Below are positions 46,356 through 56,172 of a stretch of DNA of 64,000 nt, one piece after another (the stretch's first letter is position 1; each line of letters opens with the position of its first letter). A model generated the notes under the pieces. The model was not told the DNA's origin and ran no database searches. It saw nothing but the letters and a program-made list of their open reading frames with translations. The position numbers and the translations under genes were made by a program. This DNA is from a bacterium (lineage in GTDB: Bacteria > Krumholzibacteriota > Krumholzibacteriia > LZORAL124-64-63): positions 186,001-250,000 of the forward strand of contig JADJYS010000004.1 in assembly GCA_016719645.1 (NCBI GenBank), written 5' to 3'.

Positions 46356-47357
46356 TTAAATCCGGGGCACCCAGCCCGGCCCGGGGGGGGCGGGGGGGGC
46401 GAACTGCCCACGGTGCCAGTCGATCAGGTGCCGGACGCCCGCCTCGAGTCCGACCAGGGGCTTGTAGTCCAGCTCCTCGGTGATGCGGGAGGTGTCCGCC
46501 ACCATGCGCACGACGTCGCCGGGCCAGCTCTCCATGGTGTAGCTGATCTCGGGACGGGGGATCCCGGTCTGGTCGATGATCAGATCGACCAGCGCCCGGA
46601 TGCTCACCGGCCGGCCGCCGGCGATGTTGTAGACGCGGCCCCGGGCCCGGGGATGGGAGCCCACCACGAGCAGGGCGGCCACGGTGTCCGCGACGTAGTT
46701 GTAGTCCCGCTGCTGGTCGCCGGTGCCGATCACCTCGAGCTTCGCCGGGTTCCGGCGCAGCTTCTCGAGCAGGTCGAACATCACGTACTTGCGCTGCCGC
46801 GGGCCGAAGGTGTTGAAGATCCGCACGCGCCGGTGGTCGAGCTCGTAGCACCGCGTGTAGGCGTCGATCATGAACTCGCCGGCGAGCTTGGTGCCGCCGT
46901 AGGGGGACTTCGGCACCAGGGGGTGATCCTCCCCCATCTGACCGTTCGCGGTCTGGGGTTCGCCGTAGACGGCCGCCGAAGAGGCGAACAGCAGGCGGCC
47001 GGCGCGGTGGCGGCGGACGGCCTCCAGGACCTCGAACGTCCCGGCCAGGTTGGCCCGGAAATCGTAGTCGGGCTGCGAGGAGGAGCGGGGGACCGAGGCG
47101 TTGGCGCCCAGGTGGAAGATCATGTCGCAGCCCGGCACCACGGCGTCGAGCGCCGCGGGGTCGGTGATCGAGCCCCGGTGGAACTCGATGTGGGGCATCG
47201 CATCGGCCAGGTTGTCCTCGCGGCCGTCCGACAGGTCGTCCAGGACGCGGACCCGGGCCTCGAGCGCCACCAGCCGGTCGGTCAGGTGGGATCCGATGAA
47301 CCCGGCGCCGCCCGTCACCAGGACGGTCTTGCCGGCGTAGCTCCGATCGATGCTCAT
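46356..47357 (-). CDS. NAD-dependent sugar epimerase/dehydratase (extended SDR)
   Basis: 333 residues. NAD-binding VTGGAGFIGSHLTDRLV, LGANASVPRSS, FASSAAVYGEPQ and the catalytic SPYGGTKLAGE (YxxxK) identify a GalE/WbpP-type epimerase, with RRVRIFNTFGPRQ and YNYVADTVAALL. It acts on a nucleotide-linked sugar; the exact substrate is not readable. ATG at 47357 with GGAG at 5 nt. The 3' end, 46383-46399, contains two runs of eight G separated by one C inside the last codons (PPAPPGPG). It is divergent from gmd and begins the polysaccharide region. Confidence 0.85.
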   Translation of the reverse strand: MSIDRSYAGKTVLVTGGAGFIGSHLTDRLVALEARVRVLDDLSDGREDNLADAMPHIEFHRGSITDPAALDAVVPGCDMIFHLGANASVPRSSSQPDYDFRANLAGTFEVLEAVRRHRAGRLLFASSAAVYGEPQTANGQMGEDHPLVPKSPYGGTKLAGEFMIDAYTRCYELDHRRVRIFNTFGPRQRKYVMFDLLEKLRRNPAKLEVIGTGDQQRDYNYVADTVAALLVVGSHPRARGRVYNIAGGRPVSIRALVDLIIDQTGIPRPEISYTMESWPGDVVRMVADTSRITEELDYKPLVGLEAGVRHLIDWHRGQFAPPAPPGPGWVPRI

Positions 47358-47536
47358 GGGTGCTCCGTCCGCTCCGGCGCCAGGCGCCTGGACTGGGATT
47401 CCGCAAGGACGCGACAAGACCTGTGATGATACCAGGAACCCGCCCGGGTGTCAAAGCGGCCCAGGACAGCGAGTTCGGGCTCAACCCGCGGCCGCCCCGG
47501 CCGATGACGACCCCGATGGCACGGATCCGACAAGGG

Positions 47537-47566
47537 TTGCCAAGGGAAGCCCGCGTGGCTTATCAT
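47537..47566 (+). promoter_or_regulatory. Candidate sigma-70 promoter for gmd
   Basis: TTGCCA (47537-47542), 18-nt spacer, TATCAT (47561-47566), ending ~60 nt before the gmd ATG in the 268-nt gap between divergent sugar-nucleotide genes. Four of six and five of six matches. Confidence 0.5.
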
Positions 47567-47625
47567 TTCCTGCCCCGGCGGCCCGTCCGTTTGTCGCCCG
47601 CACACTGAACGAAAGGCCCCATGAG

Positions 47626-48624
<999 letters not shown>

Positions 48625-48658
48625 ACCCGCCGCCGCGACGCGACCCTTACGGAACCGG

Positions 48659-48680
48659 AGCCGCTGCCGTGGCAGCGGCT
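48659..48680 (+). terminator. Hairpin after gmd
   Basis: Perfect 10-bp repeat AGCCGCTGCC / GGCAGCGGCT with a minimal central gap, 34 nt after the gmd stop and 20 nt before the next GTG start. No T-run, so it may attenuate rather than terminate. Confidence 0.4.
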
Positions 48681-48699
48681 TCGCAATGAAAGGCCCGCC

Positions 48700-49843
48700 G
48701 TGAAAGTCGTCCTGTTCGGTCCCTATCCGGTCGACCCGCAGTTCACCATCGGCGGCGTCGAGAAGGTCATGTCCAACATGGTGCGGGGCCTGCGCGGCAG
48801 GGAGGGGCTGGAACTCCACGTCGTCTCGCTCAGCGCCGTCAGACGCGAAGCCACGGTCCGGGACGGCGACGTCGTGATCCACCACGTCCCGGGGCAGCAG
48901 CGCTTCAGCCTGCCGACCTTCCGGATCCTGAGCGTGCTGCGGGCGCGGCGGACGATCCGCCGCATCGATCCCGACCTCGTGCACTGCCAGGAGAGCGGCC
49001 AGGAATCCTACATCGCGTCGGGCCTGCCGTACCCCACCGTGGCGACGATCCACGCCATCTTCAAGAACGAGGGCCGCGCACTATCCGGGAATCAAGGCCC
49101 GCTTCCGGTACTGGCAGTTCGAGACCCTGGCGAAGCTGGCCCGGCGCGGCATCGACCTCTACGTCCCGAGCAGCGTCTACGCGCGCGACGCGCTGACCGA
49201 CGTCGCCGACAAGCTCGAGGACGTCGTCGAAAACCCCATCGAGAGCGGCTACTTCGAGGTGCCGGACGCGCCCGTCCCGGGCCGCATCCTGTTCGCCGGC
49301 ACGATCTACCCCCGCAAGGGGATCGAGGTGCTGATCGACGCCGCGGCGCGCCTGCGCGACCAGGGCGTGCCGTTCCAGGTCCACATCACGGGCATCGTCA
49401 GCGACAAGGAATACCATGCGGGCCTGCACGCGCAGGTCGCGACCCTCGGCCTGCAGGAGCAGGTGGTGTTCCGCGGCTTCCTGTCCGAGGCGGACCTGGC
49501 GCGGGAGTTCGGCGAAGCCTGGCTCGTCACGCTGCCGTCGTACGCCGAGACCTCGCCGATGACCGTCCAGCAGGCCATGGCCGCGGGCAAGCCGGTGGTC
49601 GGCACCAAGGTCGGCGGCGTCCCCTACCTGGTCCAGGACGGCGTCCACGGACGGCTGGTCGACGCCGGCGACGCCGCAGGGCTCGCCGACGCGCTGCGCG
49701 AGGTGCTGACCGACCCCGGCCGGCGCGCCGCGATGGGCGCGAGCGCGAAGGAGGCCGCGACGCGGCGCTTCGGCGCCCGGGAGGTCGGCGACCGCACGGT
49801 GGCCATCTACGAGAAGCTCCTGAAAGGCGGGACACGCCGATGA
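48700..49843 (+). CDS. Family 4 glycosyltransferase, split by a +1 frameshift near 49077
   Basis: GTG start at 48700 opens LFGPYPVDPQFTIGGVEKVMSN, a GT4 N-terminal domain running to ATIHAIFKNEGR. At 49073-49079 (gccgcgc) one extra base shifts the frame; from 49079 the other frame reads HYPGIKARFRYWQFETLAK and then the GT4 C-terminal domain (ILFAGTIYPRKGIEVLIDAA, VVFRGFLSEADLAREF, LPSYAETSPMTVQQAMAAGKPVVGTKVGG) to 49843. The repaired protein is ~380 residues, normal for GT4. Codon quality is good on both sides, so this is a recent lesion or a sequence error. Its stop overlaps the next glycosyltransferase start (ATGA). Confidence 0.8.
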
Positions 49844-51051
49844 GAGTCCTCTGGATCGCGAGCATGTTCCCCCACACGCTCAACTGGCTGGCGGGCCCCT
49901 GGAACATCCGCGGCACGGTCGCCCTGCACGAATTCGAGGGGCACGACGTGCGCGTGGTCTGCCCGCTCGGCATGGCGCCGCCGCCGTCCCTGCTGAAGAA
50001 GTCCATCGCCCGGCCCGGACTGCTGAAGGCCTGGTACGACGAGCGCGCCGCGGCCCCCCGGGCCGACGTCGTGGAGGGGATCCCGGTCACCTACCCCCGC
50101 TGGGCGTGGGGGCCGAAGAAGCTGCTCTGGGGCTACGAGGGCTGGCTGATGTACCGCCAGCTGCGGGACCACCTGGCCGGGGTCGTCCGGGAGTTCCGGC
50201 CCGAGGTCATCCACACGCCCTGGCTGTCGCCGGAGGGCGTCTGCGCCTCGCTGATGGGACGGGAGCACGGCATCCCCGTGGTCGCCCAGGGGATCGGCAA
50301 CGACGCCAACTACTACCTGCACGAGTTCCCGCACCGGGGCTACGTCATCAAGGAGCTGCGCAAGACCTCGGCGCTGCTGTTCAACTGCCGATCCACGCAG
50401 CACAACGCGGAACTGGCCGGTCTGACCCACCCGAACACGCACATCATCTACCACGGGGTCGAAGTCGACCTGTTCAAACCCGACGCGGCCCGCACGGAGT
50501 TCGGCCACCGGATCGTCACGGTCGCGCAGCTCATCCCGCGCAAGAACCACCAGCTGCTGCTGCACGCGTTCACCAGGCTGCCGGCGGACCTGCAGCGGAC
50601 GGCTTCGCTGCTGTTCGTGGGCGGCGGCCCACTCAAGGAGAGCCTGGAGAAGCAGGCGGCGGAGCTGGGCATCGCCGACCGCGTCACCGTCGCCGGGCGG
50701 CTGTCGCACGAGGACATGATCCGGGAGATGCAGCAGTCGGACGTCTACTGCCTGCCCACCCTGTCGGAGGGCATGCCGGTGGCGACGATCGAGGCCATGT
50801 CGGTGGGGTTGCCCGTGGTCGCGAGCCGCGTGGACGGGCTGCCGGAGACCATCCTCGAGCCGGCCTGCGGCATCCTGGTGCCGCCCAGCGACGTCGAGGC
50901 CCTGGCCGCCGCGCTGAACGACGCGCTCGCCAGGGACTGGGACCGCCGGGCGATCCGGGAGCACGTCCTGCAGAACTACACGTGGGAACTGTTCGCGCGG
51001 AAGGTCACCGAGCTCTACCGCAGCGTTCAGCCGACAGCGCCGCGCCAGTAG
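49840..51051 (+). CDS. Family 4 glycosyltransferase
   Basis: 403 residues. GT-B fold with N-terminal WIASMFPHTLNWLAGPWNIRG and a C-terminal donor domain HRIVTVAQLIPRKNHQLLLHAF, LLFVGGGPLKESLEKQAAELGI, VAGRLSHEDMIREMQQSDVYCLPTLSEGMPVATIEAMSVGLPVVASRVDGLPE, including the EGMP..TIEAM.G.PVV nucleotide-sugar site. It should add a sugar to a surface glycan on the cytoplasmic face. ATG overlaps the preceding stop (ATGA). Its last 25 nt overlap, tail to tail, the 3' end of the Rmd-type gene on the other strand. Confidence 0.87.
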   Translation: MRVLWIASMFPHTLNWLAGPWNIRGTVALHEFEGHDVRVVCPLGMAPPPSLLKKSIARPGLLKAWYDERAAAPRADVVEGIPVTYPRWAWGPKKLLWGYEGWLMYRQLRDHLAGVVREFRPEVIHTPWLSPEGVCASLMGREHGIPVVAQGIGNDANYYLHEFPHRGYVIKELRKTSALLFNCRSTQHNAELAGLTHPNTHIIYHGVEVDLFKPDAARTEFGHRIVTVAQLIPRKNHQLLLHAFTRLPADLQRTASLLFVGGGPLKESLEKQAAELGIADRVTVAGRLSHEDMIREMQQSDVYCLPTLSEGMPVATIEAMSVGLPVVASRVDGLPETILEPACGILVPPSDVEALAAALNDALARDWDRRAIREHVLQNYTWELFARKVTELYRSVQPTAPRQ

Positions 51052-51998
51052 TCCAGCGTGTCGGCCAGGGTCTGCCGCCAGGGGATCCGCGGCTCCCAGC
51101 CGAACGCGGCGCGGGCCGCCCCGGCGTCGCCGACGGCGACCGGGATGTCCGAGGGGCGCAGCCGCGCGGGGTCGACCTGCACCTCGATCGCCACGCTGCT
51201 GAGACGCAGCAGATCGTCCAGGACCTCCCGGATGGTGACGGTCCGGCCGGAACAGAGATTGTACGCGGTCCCCGAGGGGATGGCCGCCCCCGCACCCACC
51301 ACGGCGACGTAGGCGTCCAGGACGTCGCGCACGTCCAGGAAGTCCCGCCGCGCCTCGAGATTCCCCACCATGATGACCGGTTCCTGGAGCCCCCGCTCGA
51401 TCCTGGCGATCTGGGAGCAGAACGCCGACACCACGAAGTCCTGGCGCTGGCCGGGGCCGACGTGGTTGAACGGGCGCAGCACGACCGTCCGCAGGCCCTC
51501 GGCGGCCTGCTGCCGCACCAGGATGTCCCCGGCCGCCTTGCTGGCCGCGTAGGGGTTCATCGGGGCGAAGCCGGTGTGCTCCGCGATCGGGACGCCCGCC
51601 AGGAACTCGCGGCCGTAGGCCTCGGCGGAGCCGACGAAGACGAACTGCGCGTCGGGCCGCGCGGCCTTGAGCGCCTCCAGCAGGTGCAGCGTGCCCATGA
51701 GGTTGACGTTCCAGGTGAGCACGGGCTTCTGGAACGACGTGGGCACGTGCGACTGGGCCGCCAGGTGGAAGACCAGGGCGGGTCGGTGCTCCGTGAACAG
51801 ATCCGCGACCGCCTGCCGGTCGGTGATGTCCAGGGCGACGTGCCGGCAGCGGCCGCCGCCGTCCGGCGCCGCCTGCGTGTCGGCGCCGACGATCGCCGCG
51901 TCGGGAAACTCGCGGGCCAGCCGGGCGATCAGCTGCTTGCCGACGAAGCCCGAGGCGCCGGTCACCAGGATATCCGCGTGTCGTGAAGGCAAAGTCAC
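51027..51998 (-). CDS. rmd: GDP-6-deoxy-D-mannose (4-keto) reductase, Rmd-type
   Basis: 323 residues. Extended SDR with VTGASGFVGKQLIARLA, HLAAQSHVPTSFQKP, FVGSAEAYG, the catalytic NPYAASKAAGD, and LRPFNHVGPGQ, which fit the Rmd family that reduces GDP-4-keto-6-deoxymannose to GDP-D-rhamnose. The genomic partner gmd is 2.4 kb away. GTG start at 51998 overlaps the manA stop (GTGA), and manA in turn overlaps the pyrophosphorylase gene, so precursor supply and reduction are made together. RmlD-like alternatives are less likely given the GDP-mannose context. Confidence 0.82.
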   Translation of the reverse strand: MTLPSRHADILVTGASGFVGKQLIARLAREFPDAAIVGADTQAAPDGGGRCRHVALDITDRQAVADLFTEHRPALVFHLAAQSHVPTSFQKPVLTWNVNLMGTLHLLEALKAARPDAQFVFVGSAEAYGREFLAGVPIAEHTGFAPMNPYAASKAAGDILVRQQAAEGLRTVVLRPFNHVGPGQRQDFVVSAFCSQIARIERGLQEPVIMVGNLEARRDFLDVRDVLDAYVAVVGAGAAIPSGTAYNLCSGRTVTIREVLDDLLRLSSVAIEVQVDPARLRPSDIPVAVGDAGAARAAFGWEPRIPWRQTLADTLDYWRGAVG

Positions 51999-53179
51999 TC
52001 CTGTCCCGCCGCGCCGACCGAGGCCTTGTAGGCGAGCAAGCGGCCCGTGATCTCGTAGCCGCAGGTGTCCGCGGTCACCGCAACGGCGTCGCCGCGGCCG
52101 ATGTCGAGCGCCGTTCCCGGCGTCGAGGTCCTGATCGTACCCCGGCCGGAGATCACGGCCAGGATCTCGAAGCCGTGATCGGTCCCGGCAGAGTACACAC
52201 CGCCCCCGGTCAGGTCCACGACGGAGAGCCGGAAATCGCGGCACGGCGTGCGGTAGACCGCATCCTCGGGGCGCAGCACGGCCACCGCCTGCGGCGCGAA
52301 CGTCAGGACGTCCGTCAGCTCCCGCAGATCGACGTGCTTCGCCGTGAGCCCGGCTCGCAGGACGTTGTCGGAATTGGCCATCAACTCGACGCCGAATCCC
52401 CGCAGGTAGCAGTGCAGCCGGCCGGCGCCGCAGTACAGCGCCTCGCCGGGGGCCAGCTCGACGAGGTTCAGCAGCAGCACGTTCAGCACGCCGGGATCGC
52501 CGGGGTGGAGCCGCAATATTTCCAGGATCCAGCGGTATTCGGGGCGCTCGTCCCGCCGCCGGTCAGCCGCGGCGGCCAGCTGGGAGAGCAGCCGCTCCGT
52601 GCGACCGGCGTCGAGGCCCATCAGCGCGACGAAGAACGTCTTGAGGGCGTCGGCATCCCGGCCGGCGGCGAAGCGCGCACATTCCGGCGCGATCTCGGGC
52701 AACCCGGCCTCGGTCACGAGGTCGAGGATGTCGGCGTACGCCCGGAAGCCCGAGAGGGCCCAGAACCGGTCCAGGGCGCAGATGATCTCCGGCTTGTGGT
52801 TGCGGTCCCGGTAGTTGCGTTGGGGCGCGTCCAAGGGGATCCCGGCGGCCACCTCGCGGTCGAAGCCGGCGGCGGCCTGCCGGGCGTCCGGATGGGTCTG
52901 GACCGACAGGGGCTGCTCGACGGCCAGGAGCTTGAACAGGAACGGCAGGCCGCCGCCGCGGGCGGCGACGGACGCGCCCAGGACGGCGACCGGATCGTCG
53001 GCGATGATCTCACCCAGGGGCCGGCCGCCGCTGGACGAGGGTGCGCCGGGATGGACGCCCATCCAGAGTTCGGCCTCGGGCTCGGCGGCGGGCAAGGGCC
53101 GCGACTGCCACTGCGCGAGGAGGCGCCGCGACCCCCAGGGATAGCGGACGATCGCGGACTCGAGGGGGAGGATCGGCAT
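51995..53179 (-). CDS. manA: Mannose-6-phosphate isomerase, class I
   Basis: 394 residues. The sequence contains YPWGSRRLLAQW, ELWMGVHPGAPS, FLFKLLAVEQPLSVQTHPDARQAAAGF (the zinc-site QxHP region), NYRDRNHKPEIICAL and LNLVELAPGEALYCGAGRLHCYLRGFGVELMANSDNVLRAGLTAKHVD, all diagnostic of type I phosphomannose isomerase (Zn). It interconverts fructose-6-P and mannose-6-P, the first step to GDP-mannose. ATG at 53179 shares one base with the preceding stop (TGATG). No phosphomannomutase gene is seen in the window. Confidence 0.93.
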   Translation of the reverse strand: MPILPLESAIVRYPWGSRRLLAQWQSRPLPAAEPEAELWMGVHPGAPSSSGGRPLGEIIADDPVAVLGASVAARGGGLPFLFKLLAVEQPLSVQTHPDARQAAAGFDREVAAGIPLDAPQRNYRDRNHKPEIICALDRFWALSGFRAYADILDLVTEAGLPEIAPECARFAAGRDADALKTFFVALMGLDAGRTERLLSQLAAAADRRRDERPEYRWILEILRLHPGDPGVLNVLLLNLVELAPGEALYCGAGRLHCYLRGFGVELMANSDNVLRAGLTAKHVDLRELTDVLTFAPQAVAVLRPEDAVYRTPCRDFRLSVVDLTGGGVYSAGTDHGFEILAVISGRGTIRTSTPGTALDIGRGDAVAVTADTCGYEITGRLLAYKASVGAAGQE

Positions 53180-54744
53180 CAGCCATCCCCTTCGATCGTC
53201 GCTAGCGCCTTCAAGCGATGCCGCCGGGCCGACTCCGCCGCGGCGTCCAGGGTCAGGGTCGCGTTCAGCTCGCAGAGCTGGGCGTGGCTCAGGGCGTTGC
53301 CGGGCAGCACCACGTCCCAGTCGTCCTTGCCGTCGCGGTCCAGGCGGGTCCCGATGCTGACCCGGCCGCCGTCCGGCAGGTACGTGTCCGCCCTGACGCT
53401 GCCGGGGGCCAAGGCCAGGTCGGAGGTCTCGAACACGTTGTAGAGGACGAGGTCGCGGCCGGCGATCGCCGGGGCGACCACGTTGACCAGCACGGCGCCG
53501 TCGACGTCCAGGCGACCGGCCGTCACGCCGACGAGGACCGAGCCGCGGATGCTGCCGCCGCCGATGCGGCAATCGATCAGCAGGCTGCCGTCCCGGAACT
53601 CGGCCGCGCCGGCCGCGGGAGCGGCGAAGAACGCGCGCATCGCGGCGGCCTCCTGGTCGCCGTCGAGGAGACGGCGCACGCTGGCCCGGTAGTTCGCCAG
53701 CGTGCCGTAGTCCCACCAGTAACAGCCGGCGCCCACGTCCACGCAGCCGAACAGAGGCTCCCCGGCGTGCGCACCGCGGAATCGCACCACGAAATCCGCC
53801 AGGCGGCGGTAGTGCGCGCGCGACTTCGCAGCTGGCTCTCCTTTGGCCGCCATCATCTCCAGATAGACCGGCTCCGGCAGGGTCATCGGCATCCAGAAAT
53901 GAGGGTCGGTGTCGAGCTTGGCGGTCCGGACCGCCAGCTCGGGCGCGAACTCGGCGTCCAGCGCCGCGAGCATGGCCGCCGACAGGCTGAAGGAACCGAG
54001 GCTCACGCCGATGCCGCCGTCGACGCGCATCACGCCGGCGTCGACCAGGGACATGGCGGCGGCGTGCGTCACCTTCTCCACCTGGACGGCGTCGCCTCCG
54101 GGTCCGACGGCCACCAGGCCGTAGCGGTCGAGCCCGTCGCGGCGCCAGGCCTCCGCGTCGGGCATGACTCCCAGCTTGGCGAGGATGTCGACGTGGTGCC
54201 GGGGCAAGCCCGGGGGCGGCACGGAGGGGATGAACACCTGGTCGCCCCAGAACACGCTGAGCCGGCCGCGTCGCAGCGGAGCGTAGACGGCGGTCTGCCG
54301 GATCACGGCCTCGAGGATCGTCAGCGGTTCGACGCGGTCCGCGAGTCGCACGAGCCCCGGCAGCTTCACCGCCGGCTTGTTGCCGCCCTCGCTGCCGGGC
54401 AGCGGGGCGAGCCGGGTGCCCTTGCCGGCGGTGTGGTAGAGGCCGACCGCGGCGCCGTCAACGAGGCGGGCCGCCAGGTCGATGGCGTGCCGGTCGCGGG
54501 CCAGGCGGGCGGCCTCGCGCACGGCGTAGAGCGTGCCCAGGCCGTTCCCGGCGCCGCCGGGCCAGTCCTCGTGGATCGCCAGGATCAGGGCGTCCGGACG
54601 GCAAACCTGGCCGCGGCCGGCCTCCAGCCGGCGCTGCCAGTAGGCGGCCTGGTCGGCCGAGGTGGTCGAGACGATGATGATGTCCATGCCCGTGCCGCCG
54701 TCAGCGGTGTCGAGGATGGAACGCAGGTTCGCGGCGATGCTCAT
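53179..54744 (-). CDS. GDP-sugar pyrophosphorylase homologue (fucose-1-P guanylyltransferase/UDPGP-like) with beta-helix C-terminus
   Basis: 521 residues. The nucleotide-binding loop AGKGTRLAPLPG with downstream NKPAVKLPG (~106-125) and LSVFWGDQVFIPSVP place it among sugar-1-phosphate nucleotidyltransferases; the C-terminal third (GSLLIDCRIGGGSIRGSVLVGVTAGRLDVDGAVLVNVVAP) looks like a left-handed beta-helix. It is unlike the usual ManC (~350 or ~470 residues). In an operon with manA and rmd it probably supplies GDP-mannose; substrate is inference. ATG at 54744 with GGAGG at 7 nt. Confidence 0.72.
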   Translation of the reverse strand: MSIAANLRSILDTADGGTGMDIIIVSTTSADQAAYWQRRLEAGRGQVCRPDALILAIHEDWPGGAGNGLGTLYAVREAARLARDRHAIDLAARLVDGAAVGLYHTAGKGTRLAPLPGSEGGNKPAVKLPGLVRLADRVEPLTILEAVIRQTAVYAPLRRGRLSVFWGDQVFIPSVPPPGLPRHHVDILAKLGVMPDAEAWRRDGLDRYGLVAVGPGGDAVQVEKVTHAAAMSLVDAGVMRVDGGIGVSLGSFSLSAAMLAALDAEFAPELAVRTAKLDTDPHFWMPMTLPEPVYLEMMAAKGEPAAKSRAHYRRLADFVVRFRGAHAGEPLFGCVDVGAGCYWWDYGTLANYRASVRRLLDGDQEAAAMRAFFAAPAAGAAEFRDGSLLIDCRIGGGSIRGSVLVGVTAGRLDVDGAVLVNVVAPAIAGRDLVLYNVFETSDLALAPGSVRADTYLPDGGRVSIGTRLDRDGKDDWDVVLPGNALSHAQLCELNATLTLDAAAESARRHRLKALATIEGDG

Positions 54745-54775
54745 CCGGCATCCTCCGGCTCGATCTGGAGCGCGC

Positions 54776-55914
54776 TCACGGCCGGGCCTCTTCCCCGATC
54801 AGACGGCGGTAGAGATCGAGCAGATTGGCCTCCTGGCTGAGCCAGTTGTATTTCTCGCGCGCCAGATCGTGGGCGCGGGCACTCATCTGCGGCAACGACT
54901 CCCGCAGCGACAGCATTTGCGAAGGCCTTCGGCGATGCTGTCGGTGTCGGTCGCATCGACGGCGATCGCCGCGCCGGGAACGACGAACTCCGCGACGAAG
55001 GAGTCCAGGTCCGAGCAGAAGGTCGGCATGCCCGCCGCCATGTACTCGTACATCTTGTTGACGCTGCTGTGCCGGATCGACAGGTGGTCCTGCGGGTTCG
55101 TGAGCATGTTCACGGCCACGTCGTACTGCGACACCGCACCCATCACCTCGTCCGGCCGCACGAGACCGTGGAACACGACCCGGCTCTCGATCCCGAGCTC
55201 CTTCGCCAGCGCCTTGAGCTGCATCTCGGAATCCCGATACCCGAACGCGATCATGTGGAGATCGATCCCAGGCACCCGCTGCATCGCACGCAGCAGGAGG
55301 TCGAGCCGGTTGCTCTGCAGGTCGTAGCCGCCGCTGTACACGAGCCGCACCGTGCCTGACGGAGCGGCGTAGGTCCGAATCGGCGCGCCGGGGTCCACGA
55401 CCGGATAATTGGCGACGATGGTGATGTCTTGCTCGCGCATGCCGTAGCGCTCGGCCATGGCGCGGGCGCGGCCCGCGGCGACGTTGATGATGCCGCCGGC
55501 TCGTCGGATAAATCTCTTTTCCAGCCACGCCAGCGACCGGCCCTGCTCCCACTGCACTTCGTGGGCGTCGTAGACGAACACGCCACGGTGGAGGCGGGCC
55601 GACAGCCACATGCCGCCCAGGAACATCGTGTTGTGCGCATGATAGGCTTCCGCCTTCGTCAGCAGGAGGCGCAGGTTGATGAGGCCGATGTTCACGATCA
55701 TCGACAGGTTGCGCAGCTGACGGATGCTGCGCGATACGACGGGCAAGGTCCGGACCTCGTAGGAGGACGAGGGCGCCTGCGGGCGTTTCCGGGTGCCGCG
55801 GAAGCCGTAGACGGTCACGCGCCGGCCGCTGCCGGCGAGCGTTCCGGCTTCCTTCTGCACGCGGTAATCGTGGTAAATGTCCGAAGACTCGGCCATCACA
55901 ACTGACTTGGTCAC
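54776..55914 (-). CDS. Family 4-type glycosyltransferase, split by a frameshift near 54918
   Basis: GTG start at 55914 (AAGGGG upstream) opens SDIYHDYRVQKEAG and a GT-B enzyme: HAHNTMFLGGMWLSARLHRG, VYDAHEVQWEQG, VRLVYSGGYDLQSNRLDLLLRAM, VFHGLVRPDEVMGAVSQYDVAVNMLTNP, INKMYEYMAAGMPTF-like donor site (SSVNKMYEYMAAG). After ...SIAEGLRK the frame breaks at 54915-54920 in an A-run (cgcaaatgc on the minus strand); restoring one A gives MLSLRESLPQMSARAHDL and an end at 54776. The normal C-terminal helix (REKYNWLSQEANLLDLYRRL) is therefore out of frame. Repaired length ~380 residues. Confidence 0.78.
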
Positions 55915-55958
55915 AGGCCCATCCCCTTCATTCTATTCACCACCAAGGCGTTCCTTTG

Positions 55959-55988
55959 ATTCTATCATCGGCCGGCAACGACCGTCAA
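55959..55988 (-). promoter_or_regulatory. Sigma-70-type promoter for the minus-strand glycosyltransferase/GDP-sugar operon
   Basis: On the minus strand TTGACG (55988-55983), 18-nt spacer, TAGAAT (55964-55959), about 45 nt upstream of the GTG at 55914. Both hexamers differ from consensus by one base. It would drive the glycosyltransferase and probably pyrophosphorylase, manA and rmd, as the downstream gap is only 31 nt. Confidence 0.58.
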
Positions 55989-56098
55989 TCCGCCGGCGCC
56001 CTTCGCCTTCAACCGGGCGCATCGGAAACCACCTGCGATATGCATAACACCGCAGTCACACTAACCAGGCACCGCCTGGGGATCTAACGGGTTAGAAC

Positions 56099-56127
56099 GT
56101 GACAATATCGACGAGTACGCTTACATT
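56099..56127 (+). promoter_or_regulatory. Candidate promoter for wecB
   Basis: GTGACA (56099-56104), 17-nt spacer, TACATT (56122-56127), 45 nt before the wecB ATG. Just upstream is CTAACGGGTTAG (56084-56095), a small palindrome that could be an operator. Confidence 0.4.
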
Positions 56128-56172
56128 TCGACCCGCCGACATCCACTACCGCCAACAACCTGGAGTCCGCCC

